From the NCBI GenBank assembly GCA_036346255.1, contig JAYEVH010000336.1, positions 124,001-188,000 of the forward strand: a stretch of DNA of 64,000 bases, read 5' to 3'. Numbering within the stretch: position 1 is the stretch's first letter; every line of letters begins with the position of its first letter. Below are positions 23,601-33,668 of the stretch, piece after piece. The notes under the pieces were generated by a model. That model worked only from the letters and a program-made list of their open reading frames with translations, did not search any database and was not told where the DNA came from. Origin of the DNA: Ampelocalamus luodianensis (taxonomy: Eukaryota > Streptophyta > Magnoliopsida > Poales > Poaceae). The position numbers and the translations under genes are program-made.

Positions 23601-24195
23601 GCCACAAATTTCGTGAAGGAATGGGAGGAAATCCTTGATTTTGAGAGCTCTTGTGGCCTCTAATGGCGTCGGTGTCGTTCTAGACAGCCACTGGAAAAAT
23701 AGTTTGGAGAAAATGGGAGAGAAAGAAAGAAAGAAAGAAAAGGCACGGGAGCAGCGCATGGATGGGTGACTGAATGGAAATCGATTTTTTTCTTTTTATT
23801 TTAATTTTCAAAATTACAAAAAACTCAATAAATCAAATATTTTTAGAGCATAGCAAATAGAGTCTAACAATTCTAGAAACATTCACAAAAATACCTTGAA
23901 TTATTTTGAACTTAATAAAAATAATTCCAACCTAAAGTTAGCCTTTATTTTTGAACAATAATTATTTTTGTTTTAAAATAAATAGTAAAAAGCTTTTAAA
24001 ATTCCGTAAATTACTTAAAATTTTATTTTTCACTTTAAATCCAATAAAACTAAGTAAAACTCAATACATTTTATTTTGAATTTTAAAATCTTATTAATTT
24101 AAGAAAACCAAGAAAACACTATTGAAACTCGTAAAATCTAATAAAGAATAACTTTATTAATTTTTATTTTGGTAATGTAACTTTGAGATGTTACA
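20626..24195 (-). mobile_element. Second solo LTR of the long gypsy-LTR family
   Basis: The 3.57-kb sequence splits a tandem array and is flanked by AGGCG at 20621-20625 and 24196-24200, a 5-bp target duplication. On the minus strand it starts TGTAACATCTCAAAGTTACA. Its other end reads TAAGGACCCGGG on plus, lacking the expected leading TG. It aligns in order with the first solo LTR, including the minus-strand TATA box. No internal gypsy sequence adjoins it, so LTR-LTR recombination is the likely origin. Confidence 0.75.
23461..23469 (-). promoter_or_regulatory. TATA box of the second solo LTR
   Basis: CTATATAGG on the minus strand, about 730 bp inside the LTR start and collinear with 14751-14760. 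Confidence 0.55.
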
Positions 24196-24810
24196 AGGCG
24201 AGCCGCACGCCCCCTACCTTTCTTTTGATAGGGCTCTGGGGAGCCCTATTTTTTTTAGGGGCGGAGCGCACGCACTCCCCCTACCTTCTTTTGATAGGCC
24301 TGGGAGCCCTATTTTCTTTTGTAAGGAGGGTGGAGCCGCAGTGCGTGCGTCCCCTACCTTCTTTTGATAGGGCTCCAAGGAGCCCTATTTTTTTGCGAGG
24401 GGGTGGAATCGCGCGCCGTCCCCCTACCTTTTTTTGATAGGGCTCCGGGGAGCCCTATTTTTCTTTTTGCGAGGGGGGGCGGAGCTGCGCGTCGTCCCCC
24501 TACCTTCTTTTGATAGGGCTCCGGGGAGCCCTATTTTTTTTGCGAGGAGGGGGAAGCAGCGCGTCGTCCCCCTACCTTCTTTTGATTGGGCTCCGGGGAG
24601 CCCTATTTTTCTTTTGTGAGGGGGGGGGGGGGCGGAGCCGCACGCCGTCCCCCTACCTTCTTTTGATAGGGCTCCGAGAAGCCCTATTTTTCTTTTTGCG
24701 AGAGGGGGGGCGGAGCCGCACGCCGTCCCCCTACCTTCTTTTGATAGGGCTCCGGGGAGCCCTATTTTTTTGCGAGGGGAGACGGAGCTGCACGCCATCC
24801 CCCTACTCTT
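24196..24810. repeat. Hairpin tandem array, right segment (about eight units)
   Basis: This continues 20403-20620. Stem positions start near 24227, 24293, 24366, 24436, 24512, 24584, 24665 and 24743, so spacing is 66-81 bp. The usual form is ATAGGGCTCC, loop GG, GGAGCCCTAT, then five to eight T. Most units keep the stem. One has a GATTGGGCT variant and one an AAGCCC arm. Confidence 0.88.
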
Positions 24811-24823
24811 ATTTTGTACCTTT

Positions 24824-25265
24824 GTGCCTTCGGGGGACCTCGGTGTGCACTAGGGCCGAAGGCCATGCGCGGTGTCTTGTTTTAGACACTGAGGCTTCGT
24901 GGGGCCTCGGTGTGCACCGGGGCCGAAAGCCATGCGCGGTGTCTTATTTTATACACTCGAGGCTTCGGGGGGCCTCGGTGTGCACAGGGGCCGAAAGCCA
25001 TGCACGGTGTCTTATTTTATACCCGAGGCTTCGGGAGAGCCTCGGTGTGCACCTAGGCCGAAAGCCTTGCGTGGTGTCTTATTTTATACCCGAGGCTTTG
25101 GGGGAGCCTCGGTGTGCACCGGGGCCGAAGGCCATGCACGGTGTCTTATTTTATACACTCGAGGCTTCGGGGGGCCTCGGTGTGCACCAGGGAAGGCCAT
25201 GCGCGGTGTCTTATTTTATATACTCGAGGCTTCGGGGGGGCCTCGGTGTGCACCGGGGCCGAAGG
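24824..25265. repeat. 67-bp tandem array rich in palindromes (about seven units)
   Basis: GAGGCTTC starts recur near 24891, 24959, 25025, 25092, 25161 and 25225, a spacing of 64-69 bp. Each unit contains CGAGGC/GCCTCG, GGTGTGCACC and GGCCGAAGGCC, then GTGTCTTATTTTATAC. It lies directly between integrase and the hairpin array. Confidence 0.88.
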
Positions 25266-25379
25266 CGGATCCCTGTATATTCCGTGGATACAAAATGTGC
25301 AAAAAAGGTTACATTTGCTTTCTTATAAGCCCGCCTTGGTTGAAGGAGTGGGGCTATTATCCGGTCGCAGCCGGGGCTT

Positions 25380-26500
25380 TTACAATGCAGTTGCCAGGGA
25401 TAGAACTTGCGGAGACTTTTTGCATTCCACGTGTGGTCGAGCTACTGGCCTTCTGGGGTGGCGATGTAGTAGGATCCTGCCCTTGTGCTTCGGGTTATGA
25501 TGTATGGGCCCTCCCACTTGGACTGCAGCTTGCCGACTGTTGTGGGGTTTGCCACCCTTTTGAGGACCATGTCCCCTAGCGTGGGAGGGCGAGCCTGGAC
25601 TTTCTTGTTGTAGGCCTTCGTGACCCTTGCCGCGTATTTTTCTAGACTTGATATGGCCTGTATGCGATGCTCCTCGATTAGGTCCACGGAGATTTCCCAG
25701 CCTTCTGGGTTGTCGGCTTGGCTTGCTCGAAAGGATTTCGCCATGAGCTCTCCCGGGGTCATCGCCTCGTCCCCGAAGAGGAGCTTGAACAGAGAGAAAC
25801 ATGTGGCTCTGGTCGGTGACGTTCGGAGTGCCCACAAGGCTTTCTGGAGCTCTTCGGGCCACAACCCCTTTGGCAAGCCTACCAGGCGTTTGTTAAGGCC
25901 TGCCAATATGTTGCCATTTGCCCTTTCGACTGCCCCATTGGATTCGGAGTGCCCAACAGATGCGAAGCATATGGTAGTTCCCAGGCCTTCGCAAAATGTC
26001 TTGAAGGCCATCGAGTCAAACTGGGTGCCGTTAGTGATAACGTCGCAGGCACCCCGCGTCGCAAATGATGTTCTTCTATACGAACGGCGGCCGCGACCGA
26101 TGTTATTTTAGGGACCAGCCGGCTTTCGCCACTTGGAGAAGTATTTGATGGTGACGGCGCGAAGGTTGCCTTTGCCGGGAAGGGGCCGATAATGTCGAGC
26201 CCCATCTTGCGGGCCGCCACCGGTCGGGATGCAAGGGATAGGTGGTGCTTGGGTTGTGGTCGCCCATTGACACCCTTGGCAACATCGACGATGTCTTCGC
26301 AGATCACGAATGCCGCTGGCGCAAAGGCCTCGCCGAAGGCCTTGCCAAGATGCTCCGCGGCCTCGATGGCTCCGCAGTTCTCATGTATTTCCCGAGTAGG
26401 TGCAGCCTTCTTGCCGAGATGCATCAGAGGAAAGGCGCAACGCCTCTTGTACAATTTGGCCTCCAATGAGGCGCAATTCGCCCGGTGCTTGAGCCGCTTG
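25380..26500 (-). pseudogene. Ty3/gypsy integrase, frameshifted
   Basis: A 189-codon minus-strand frame (26011-25442) contains SNGAVERANGNILAGLNKRL, the block with the third catalytic residue (Glu), and LGDMVLKRVANP in the C-terminal domain, then GKLQSKWEGPYII. Upstream pieces carry ARKMGLDIIGPFPAKA and the zinc-binding HENCGA of the HHCC region near 26370-26400. The central DNGTQFDS region is visible only in a shifted frame near 26010. It catalyses insertion of element cDNA. It is the best-preserved part of this pol. Confidence 0.85.
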
Positions 26501-26689
26501 CCTCGACGGGTCCTCAGCCCCCGCTTGTGAGGTAGGTGATGATGATGTCTCGCCAATTTGCGACGTCGATGAGCATTACGTGGTGTGCAGCCTTGTCAGC
26601 GCTTGGGCAAGTTTTCCATTTTCGCTCACTTTGCGCCCGGACGGAGCCTTGCGTTTAGGCGGAGCCCTGGTGCCCATTGTGGGCACCTT

Positions 26690-27140
26690 ATGCTCGGCGG
26701 AGCCCCGGTGCTTGGGCGGTCACCTTGCGCCGTGAGCGCGCGGAGGATTGGTCAAGATTCGTAGAAGACCTCCAGCAAGGGCCTCGCCGAGCCGCCATTT
26801 TGCAAGTCGCATCGCCAGCCTTCTGGCGCTTCTTGGGACCGCTCGACGATGATCCCGAGGAAATGTTTGGAGATGGCGCGACCGCCGCCGTATCGGGCCA
26901 TCTCGTGATCTCCGTTTCAAATGTTTCGTCAAAGTGTCCCACCATGAGGCGGGAGTCACTTTTTACAATCACGTGCTTGGCTCCCAGCGCCTTTGCCTTG
27001 CGAAGGCCCAGGAGCAGTGCTTCGTATTCCGAGGCATTGTTTGAGGTGGGAAAGTTGAGGCGCTTTGCGTCTGAAATGCTTTGACCATTCGGGCGACGAG
27101 GATGGCCGCCGCACCCACTCACGTGGCGCACCAAGACCCG
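26690..27140 (-). pseudogene. Ty3/gypsy RNase H, frameshifted
   Basis: The minus strand encodes NNASEYEALLLGLRKAKALG and KHVIVKSDSRLMVGHFDETF, the Glu- and Asp-containing blocks of the RNase H fold. These match the second, archaeal-like RNase H of Tat elements, but I cannot prove that subtype here. Frames shift on both sides. Confidence 0.75.
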
Positions 27141-27700
27141 TTAGTGTATAGTGTCCACGGCGTCTCGACGACGCCTGTGGAATGTCCTTCTGTTTGCGGG
27201 GTCCATTCGGTGACAAAGTCGGCCAAGGATTAGGACTTGATGGTAGTGTGCGGAGCGAAGGTGATGTCGGCGCGCGAGCTCCGCAGCCCACTTGCCGACA
27301 TGTCCGAGGCCTCCTTGTTCCGCAAAGATGAGGGCTGGGTAGGAGGTCGGGATCGTGATGGTGTGTGCCGTGAAGTAGTGGCGGTTTGCGCGAAGCCACG
27401 AGCAAGGCGACGCCGCTTCTCCCACTCCGTACCTCGCCTTGGCCCCGGAGAGCCTCGGATACATAGTACACGGGCGCCGCCATCCTCTCGCTTGGACGAG
27501 GACCGCATTGACCGCGGAAGAGGCTTGCAGTTGAGCAAGGTACTGCTTGAGTTCTTGAAATGCTGTCTGGCAGTCGTCTGTCCATCGGAGTGGCTCTACG
27601 CCCTAGAGAGTCTCGAAGAAAGGCAAAGCTCGCTCCGCCGAGCGAGATAGGAATCGGCTGAGGGCTGCGAGGCGGCCTGTCAGCTTTTGCACCTCCTGGG
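27141..27700 (-). other. Connection between RT and RNase H domains
   Basis: Minus-strand fragments such as YYVSEALRG and HTITIPTSYPAL belong to the RT-side RNase H/tether of gypsy pol. No continuous frame remains. Confidence 0.55.
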
Positions 27701-28640
27701 CGCTACGGGGTTGCTCCATTTCTTATATGGCCTTGATTTTTTCGAGGTTGGCTTCAATGCCCCTGTTTGATACGAGGAACCCCACGAGCTTGCCCGCCTT
27801 GACCCCGAAGGCGTACTTCTCGGGGTTAAGCTTGATACCCTCCGCTCGGAGGCTGGCGAAGGTTTCTCGTAGGTCCCCGGGGTGGGAGCCTGCGAGCCTG
27901 CTTTTGACTACTATATCGTCGACGTAAGCTTCGACGTTTCGGCCGAGTTGCCCTACCAGGACATTTGTAATGAGTCGGGTGAAAGTTGCTCCCGTGTTTT
28001 TCAGCAAGGGCATGCGATGATAGCGAGGTGCCAATGGGTGTAATGAAGCGTTTTTGCTTCGCCTTCCTTGGCCATGAATATCCGATGATACCCGGCGTAG
28101 GCGCCCAAGAAGCTCATCAACTCACACCCGACGTGGCATCCACCACCGATCGATGCGTGGCAAGGGAAGTCGCCCTTGGGCATGCCTTGTTGAGGTCGCG
28201 AAGTCGACGCCATACACCATTGGCCGGTGCTCGACCAAGACGGATTGGCTAGCCATTCTGAGTGCTTGACTTTGTGAATTACCCTTGCTTTTAAGAGCTT
28301 GGCGATTTCCTTTTGTCGCTTTTCGAGGCGCCTCGGCGCCATGCGCCGGAGCTTTTGCTTTTTCGGGCTGCGTCGCTCGATGGCCAACCGGTGCTCGATT
28401 GTTTCTGACGATTCCGTGATGTCCTCGGGCCCATGCGAAGATGTCGTTGTCGCGAGCACCGGAGGATGTTGCTGTGTTCTTCCGCTTGGAATTCGGGCTC
28501 GAGTGCCATTGTTTTCCAGTGGACGTGTCCCCGAGAGGAACCTCGCACCGCCCTCGGTTTTGCCTTCGGGCCCATTTGCCAATCGGGGTCTCGCCTGCAC
28601 TTCGTATTAGCTTCGACAGGTGAACACGCGGGTACACAAG
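27701..28640 (-). pseudogene. Ty3/gypsy reverse transcriptase, frameshifted
   Basis: The C-terminal half (28034-27723) is open for 103 codons and carries the catalytic VEAYVDDIVVKSRLA and GFLVSNRGIEANLEKIKAI. The N-terminal half (about 28600-28050) gives EHRLAIERRSPKKQKLRRMA, HSEWLANP, DFPCHAS-like pieces and CELMSFLGAYAGYHRIFMAK in mixed frames. The order along the minus strand is correct. The lineage is Ty3/gypsy, and the context suggests Tat. Confidence 0.88.
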
Positions 28641-28689
28641 CCCAACTCCATTTTGGCCCTGGCGAGCGAGGTCTTGGTTTGCGCAGATC

Positions 28690-29005
28690 GTGATGACACC
28701 TCCGGTGCGGGATCTTTATGCACATGTAGTTGTGATGGCTATCACGCCGAAGGTGTTGAGCGTGGTTCCGCCGAGGATGGCGTTATATTGGTAGGGCATC
28801 TCGACCACGCCGGTTTATGGTCTTCGCGAAATGCAAGGTGGTCGCCAAATGTGACCGCTCAGGCGATCCGCCTGTGGTCGCATGGCCTGCCTCCAAGCCT
28901 ACTAGTGGTATGTTCTGGTGGAGATAGACGATCTCTAGGGATCATCATCTTGTCGAAGGCTTCCGCGAAAAGGAGATCCGCCGAGCTCTTAAAAGCAAGG
29001 GTAAT
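28690..29005 (-). pseudogene. Gypsy aspartic protease remnant and 5' truncation point
   Basis: Reading the minus strand, LLFAEAFDKM, then AVTFGDH and an Asn-rich NTIT-like region match the C-terminal half of gypsy proteases (the usual LF..AFD, PVTFG and NAILGRTTLNTF blocks). The active-site D-G-S/T-G motif that should precede them is absent, and element homology stops near 29005. Gag and the 5' LTR are missing, so the element is 5'-truncated here. Confidence 0.55.
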
Positions 29006-29550
29006 TACGCGGCGTGACGGATGTTTTCTATATTGCGTGGTTGCATCTTTCCGTGCAATAAATGCTTAAGACAATAAGCATCTCGAATCTGTTCGAAAGT
29101 TAAGACCTGATGCTTCCGCCTTAGTGACCACATGTAGCGTAAGAATTTTCACAGTTCGAAAGTTAAGCTCCGCTGCTTTCGCCTTAGGATATGTATAATG
29201 GTACGTATAACTACATGCTCATAGTAACTCTTCATATAAGTACAAAAGACAACTCATACAATGAATTATCTTTTACTTGTCTTTATAGATCACACAATCT
29301 TTTAATGCTTTTATGGTTCTAGTAATAGTCTCATTGGTTCCTGTAATACAATTGCTATGTAATTGTAGACAATATATTCCTCTCTTTTTATTCTCTTCAT
29401 TTACATCAAATTAAATCTTATATAGTAGAGACTATAAACAGCTAATGTAAGTCTATTGTACATGTTTTTAGTGACCACATGTCTGGGAAAATCCTCTATT
29501 TTAAACAGGTCCTTAGTTCAAAGCTATTGGGAGTTTGAGCTCCGCTGTCC
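29006..29550. other. AT-rich region upstream of the WAK-like gene
   Basis: There is no ORF. GTTCGAAAGTTAAG occurs twice (about 29091 and 29153) with CTTCCGCCTTAG/CTTTCGCCTTAG after each, a direct repeat of about 60 bp. The region could hold the WAK promoter. Confidence 0.4.
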
Positions 29551-29559
29551 TATATATAC
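29551..29559 (+). promoter_or_regulatory. Candidate TATA box of the WAK-like gene
   Basis: CTATATATA lies 104 bp upstream of the first ATG, a normal plant spacing. Confidence 0.5.
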
Positions 29560-31143
29560 TAGCAGTACCGGCGCGGGCATATTAAGGTGAAAGCTGTACG
29601 TGTCATAGTTACAAGCCAGCGACTAGCAAACTACGAATTAGCAAGCTATCCTACATGGCACCGCCACTCCCAGTAGTCGTCGCTCTCCTCACTCAGGTGA
29701 CAACCCGGCAGTCGTCCACGGAGCGGTGCGACGAGGGGACTGCCCCGACAAGTGCGGCAACGTGACCATCCCCTACCCGTTCGGCATCGGAAAGGAGTGT
29801 TCTGGCGAGGCCAGGACCACTTTGTTGTCAGGTGCGACGAGAAAAGCCAGACGCCGTTCGAGGGCGACTTCGAGGTCTTGAGCATAACGTTGGAGACAGG
29901 CGAGATGGTCGTCAACAGCCACATGACGGAAGCCTGCCACAAACAAAACAAGGAGGAGGGCATCCAGTTGACACACTTGGGCTTTCGGTCGATGGAGTCT
30001 CGGCACCTGGTCTCCGCAGCGGGCAACGAGTTCACGGCCATCGGGTGCGGCGCCGTGGCCTGATATCCGGCAAGGCGAGGGCGGGGACATGATCACGGGC
30101 TGCATCGCGTACTGCGCCAGCATCGAGGAGGCCGCGGAAGACGACGAACCGTGCACCGGGCTCGGCTGTTGCAAGGCGTCCATCGCCACCGGAATCAACG
30201 AAGTCCGTGTAGGGTGGTCCTTCGATAATGAAACGGACTACGACTCCCCTGTATGGCAGTACAACCCCTGTATGTACGCCTTCGTCGCCCAGAAAGACTG
30301 GTAAGTACCTCCGGTCACAAAAGAGTAACTACTAAGAATGAAACTGGTTAAATTTGACCAAAGATATTGTTTAAGAGATGTGGTTTGGATATATAAAAAA
30401 TGATACGAGTAATTTGTCATAAAAATTATTTCATAGTATTGCACCTCTACAACTTTTTTTGGATGTATGATAAGAAAATTTAGTACTCAAAGTTGCATCA
30501 TATTGACTTTGAAAAATAAAAATGTCACTCTTTGTGTGACTGGGAGAGTACTACATAAGTGAGCCAAACATACATGATTATTTCGGTACCTTTGGCTAGT
30601 ACAATACGTACTACCAAATTTTTGTGCATCTAGACTTGACCATTCGCTTCTTATCACAAAGAAAGCACTGCAGCCGTGGGTCATATCACAATATTTCAAA
30701 CAAGCCTGTATTATTAATGACAATAATACCTCTTTCGTATTAAATATATATACAATATATAAAATAAAACAATGTTCCACTATATGGCTATGTTAGGTGC
30801 AAGCTGTCCCCAACCTCCCATGGGTGGTCTACCCCGCCCCAATGGGGATAATCCGAATAGGTTTCACCCCATAGGCAAGTTGTCACCCTTACTTGAACCC
30901 CAGCCAAAGCAATATATTAATTTTGTCGCTTCTCATTTCTATTTTTCTTGTTCTATATTGTTTCCTAATTGTGTTTCTAAGGGATTGATGTCACATGAAT
31001 TACAACTTTTATTAGGAGTTGCGTAATTTCAATAATTATTTTGCATGCAATTTATTCTTGAAAATAAATAACAGAGAGAGATTGCAAGCTATTGAGTGTG
31101 TGTCGCTCGGTGGCACGTTGAGTGGTGCGTGGCAATGTGTGTC

Positions 31144-31592
31144 CGAAGTTTTGGCTAATATAGCACCGTTGAATGTGCGCAATAGCAAATCTAACCCATC
31201 TCCTCGCTAAATGCAAAAAAGGCATCGCGTCCGTGCGCTAGAGGGCCAGAGTCGCCGGCGGAACGACACGTCGTCATGTCCGTGATGCGAACGCGGCATG
31301 GCACCGCAGACCGCGCGCCTAGGGCACCGGACGCAGGCACACGAGGGCGGGCGTGGCGCATGGGCACGCGTTGCGTGGTGCAGGACACAGGAGGAGTGCA
31401 CAAACGCAAGGCGCTCTGTTACTGTGGCGCACCGACTAGGCGCACCGTGCCTCGGGCACGGACATGGCGACATATCGTTACACGGCGGCACTGTGCTCCG
31501 CGCATGGACACAGTGTCTTTTTGTATTTAGCGTGAAGAGATAGCTAGATTTGCTATTGTGCACGTAAAAGTTCTATATTAGCTTAAAACTCG
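31144..31592. mobile_element. MITE-like element with GC-rich core inside the WAK intron
   Basis: The left end (31144-31193) and right end (31545-31592) are imperfect inverted repeats of about 48 bp. They share AGTTTT, GCTAATATAG and, with one mismatch, GTGCRCAATAGCAAATCTA. Between them is about 300 bp that is much richer in G and C than the surrounding intron. No transposase is present. Superfamily and target site are unclear. Confidence 0.6.
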
Positions 31593-32432
31593 TGTGTGTC
31601 CTATGTTTGAAGCGGACACATGTCCTCTGACTTACAGGAGGTAATAAGGTCACGGTGACTTTCCCCGACATCCGCCGTCCGTTTTTATCCACGCTCCTTG
31701 TTTCATAGCCTTATCACCCATCTTCACGGGACACGGATCTCCTTGTCCAAAATCTTGTCTCTGCAAGCGTAATCATAAAATCTCATATACTACTGTCCAA
31801 GCCAGTTATGAAACATATTCAGTGGACACCACAAAGGTAGATGTAATCATAAAATCCGCTTTGGTTTGAGCGCCACATGAACCTAACAAATTCCTAAAAA
31901 GATATGTAAATGTACAAAGTTCTCAAATTAGCGTAGCTCCAAATTTAAAGTTCAATTTAAGTAATTTGTGTTGCTAGAAAAAGAAACTCCTGGAAAATAT
32001 AAATTAAAAGAAAATGGGAAAATTAAAAGGTAAAAGATATAAGAATTATTATCCACGAAATGCTATCTGAACACCTTTTAAGTTTAAACTTGAAATTTTA
32101 AAGAGAGTGATACAATAGTCAAGTCATCACTATTTTGGGATTTGTTTATCATATTTTGCATGATTGCACTTACCTCATGAATTGCAATAGAAGGCATCGA
32201 TGGTTTGAAGCTGTCGATGACCCAGAAAACCCTCGTGGATCATACAAATGAAATTAAAAGAGAAGGGGACCGAAGGTCAAGCCAGTGAGAAAGAACGAGT
32301 GGGATATATATCTAGGTTTATGCCCTCGATTGGCGAGTAATAGCCGATGTTCTGTCGAGTGAAGGACTAGAAAGATCAAGCTGAACTCCCTTCGCTATTG
32401 ATGACCACTCTAAGTACAAGTTGATTGATTGG

Positions 32433-32478
32433 GATTGAGCAGTGCATGGGTTTTAGGAGCGATTTTCACTGCTCAATC
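32433..32478. repeat. Perfect 12-bp inverted repeat in intron 1
   Basis: GATTGAGCAGTG (32433-32444) and CACTGCTCAATC (32467-32478) are exact reverse complements separated by 22 bases. They could form a stem in the intron RNA or be the terminus of a small element. Confidence 0.6.
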
Positions 32479-33090
32479 GAAATCAAAGGTTAAGATCAAG
32501 TGATACACTATTTTGCTGCAGTAAAATCGGTGCCATGTTTTTGTTCACTGTTTCTAAAGTGCTTTGCTACGGCCCAAATCTGATTAATAACTACTCTTCA
32601 ATAGTTGTCCGAATGTTGGATGCACTGCCTTCAACAGTGCTTCCTGGTGTCAACATCCTGGCCTTTGCCAAGACGGCTCATTCTCCATATGTTAGTCACA
32701 CAAGGATCACATATAAGATAGTTGGGAATTTTGCAGTGGCACGTAGGAATTTATTCCTTGTTTATATACGTAGTCCTTTACCACTCATCTAAATTATTAT
32801 TTTTGTGTCACAACGACTAATGTGAATCTATCCTACTAATTGCAGGTACAATTTCAGCCGAGACCACCTCAACTCCAAGCCCTTTGCCAAAATTGGTAAC
32901 AAGGTTCCACTGGTGCTTGACTGGGCTATAAGCGATAGGTGGTGCCCAACAAAAGACAGGGAGGCAAAGCTCGACTACGCCTGTGTGAGCACCCACAGCG
33001 ATTGTGTGAACACAGCAAATGGGAAGGGATATTTCTGCAAATGCTCCGATGGATATAACGGAAATCCCTACATCCGCGATAATTGCACAA

Positions 33091-33668
33091 GTTTGTCCAC
33101 TTATTCAGCTTTCTTTTTCTGAATACTAGTACTACATTAGGATCCGCACCTCATATTACAAGCATATTTGAATTAATCTAACATTTATCACTCGGGCCTT
33201 TTTTCCTATTTTTTTCTCAAAAAAGAATGAGAATTGGCAGAATACATGAGAAGTGGCAAAACCTAACTATTTCCATGAACACAATAGCAAATTCTCAAAA
33301 CCAATGATGAAATGACAAATTCTAAAGAAACAACCAAGGGAGTGGCAAATAATCATTATTCTTCCTGTCGCCAAGTCGTAACATTTCCGAGTTAACCCTT
33401 CTTCTGGGTGAAATGACGACAAAAACCAAATGAGGTGCTACAAATGTGTATCTGTCCTGCGCGGTGGCTTGGCTTTTAGCGAATTTTGGGTCACAGGTCT
33501 TACAAGTCCTTTGCCCTCACTTCAAAAATGATTGCTTGGAATTAAATAAAGATAATGAAAAATATGTTACAAGCAAAAGAATTTGCTTTTCAATTATTTT
33601 TATATTTACCAGATTTACCCTTTTAATTATGTTCTATATAATTAGTATTCGCCATTTCTTTTTCCCAG
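33091..33668 (+). other. Intron 2 of the WAK-like gene
   Basis: Donor GTTTGT, acceptor TTTTCCCAG. It joins the phase-1 end of the first EGF exon to NINEC of the next EGF module. Confidence 0.6.

Larger units (their letters stand above)
30301..32845 (+). other. Large intron 1 of the WAK-like gene
   Basis: Donor GTAAGT and acceptor TAATTGCAG. The split codon TG|G restores Trp before YNFS. At 2.5 kb it is inflated by insertions, including a MITE-like element at 31144-31592. The remainder is non-coding. Confidence 0.75.

Noticed and set aside
24196..24810. Hairpin plus T tracts as bacterial intrinsic terminators
   Set aside because: The window is plant nuclear DNA and the hairpins are in a tandem array, so a rho-independent terminator function is not a valid reading.
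20403..24810. CACTA transposon with subterminal repeats
   Set aside because: There is no CACTA terminus or TNP2-type transposase, and the array is part of a gypsy element interrupted by a solo LTR.
30772..31026. Plus-strand ORF of 84 codons in the WAK intron
   Set aside because: It has no family character and lies between inserted sequences. It is probably a chance frame.
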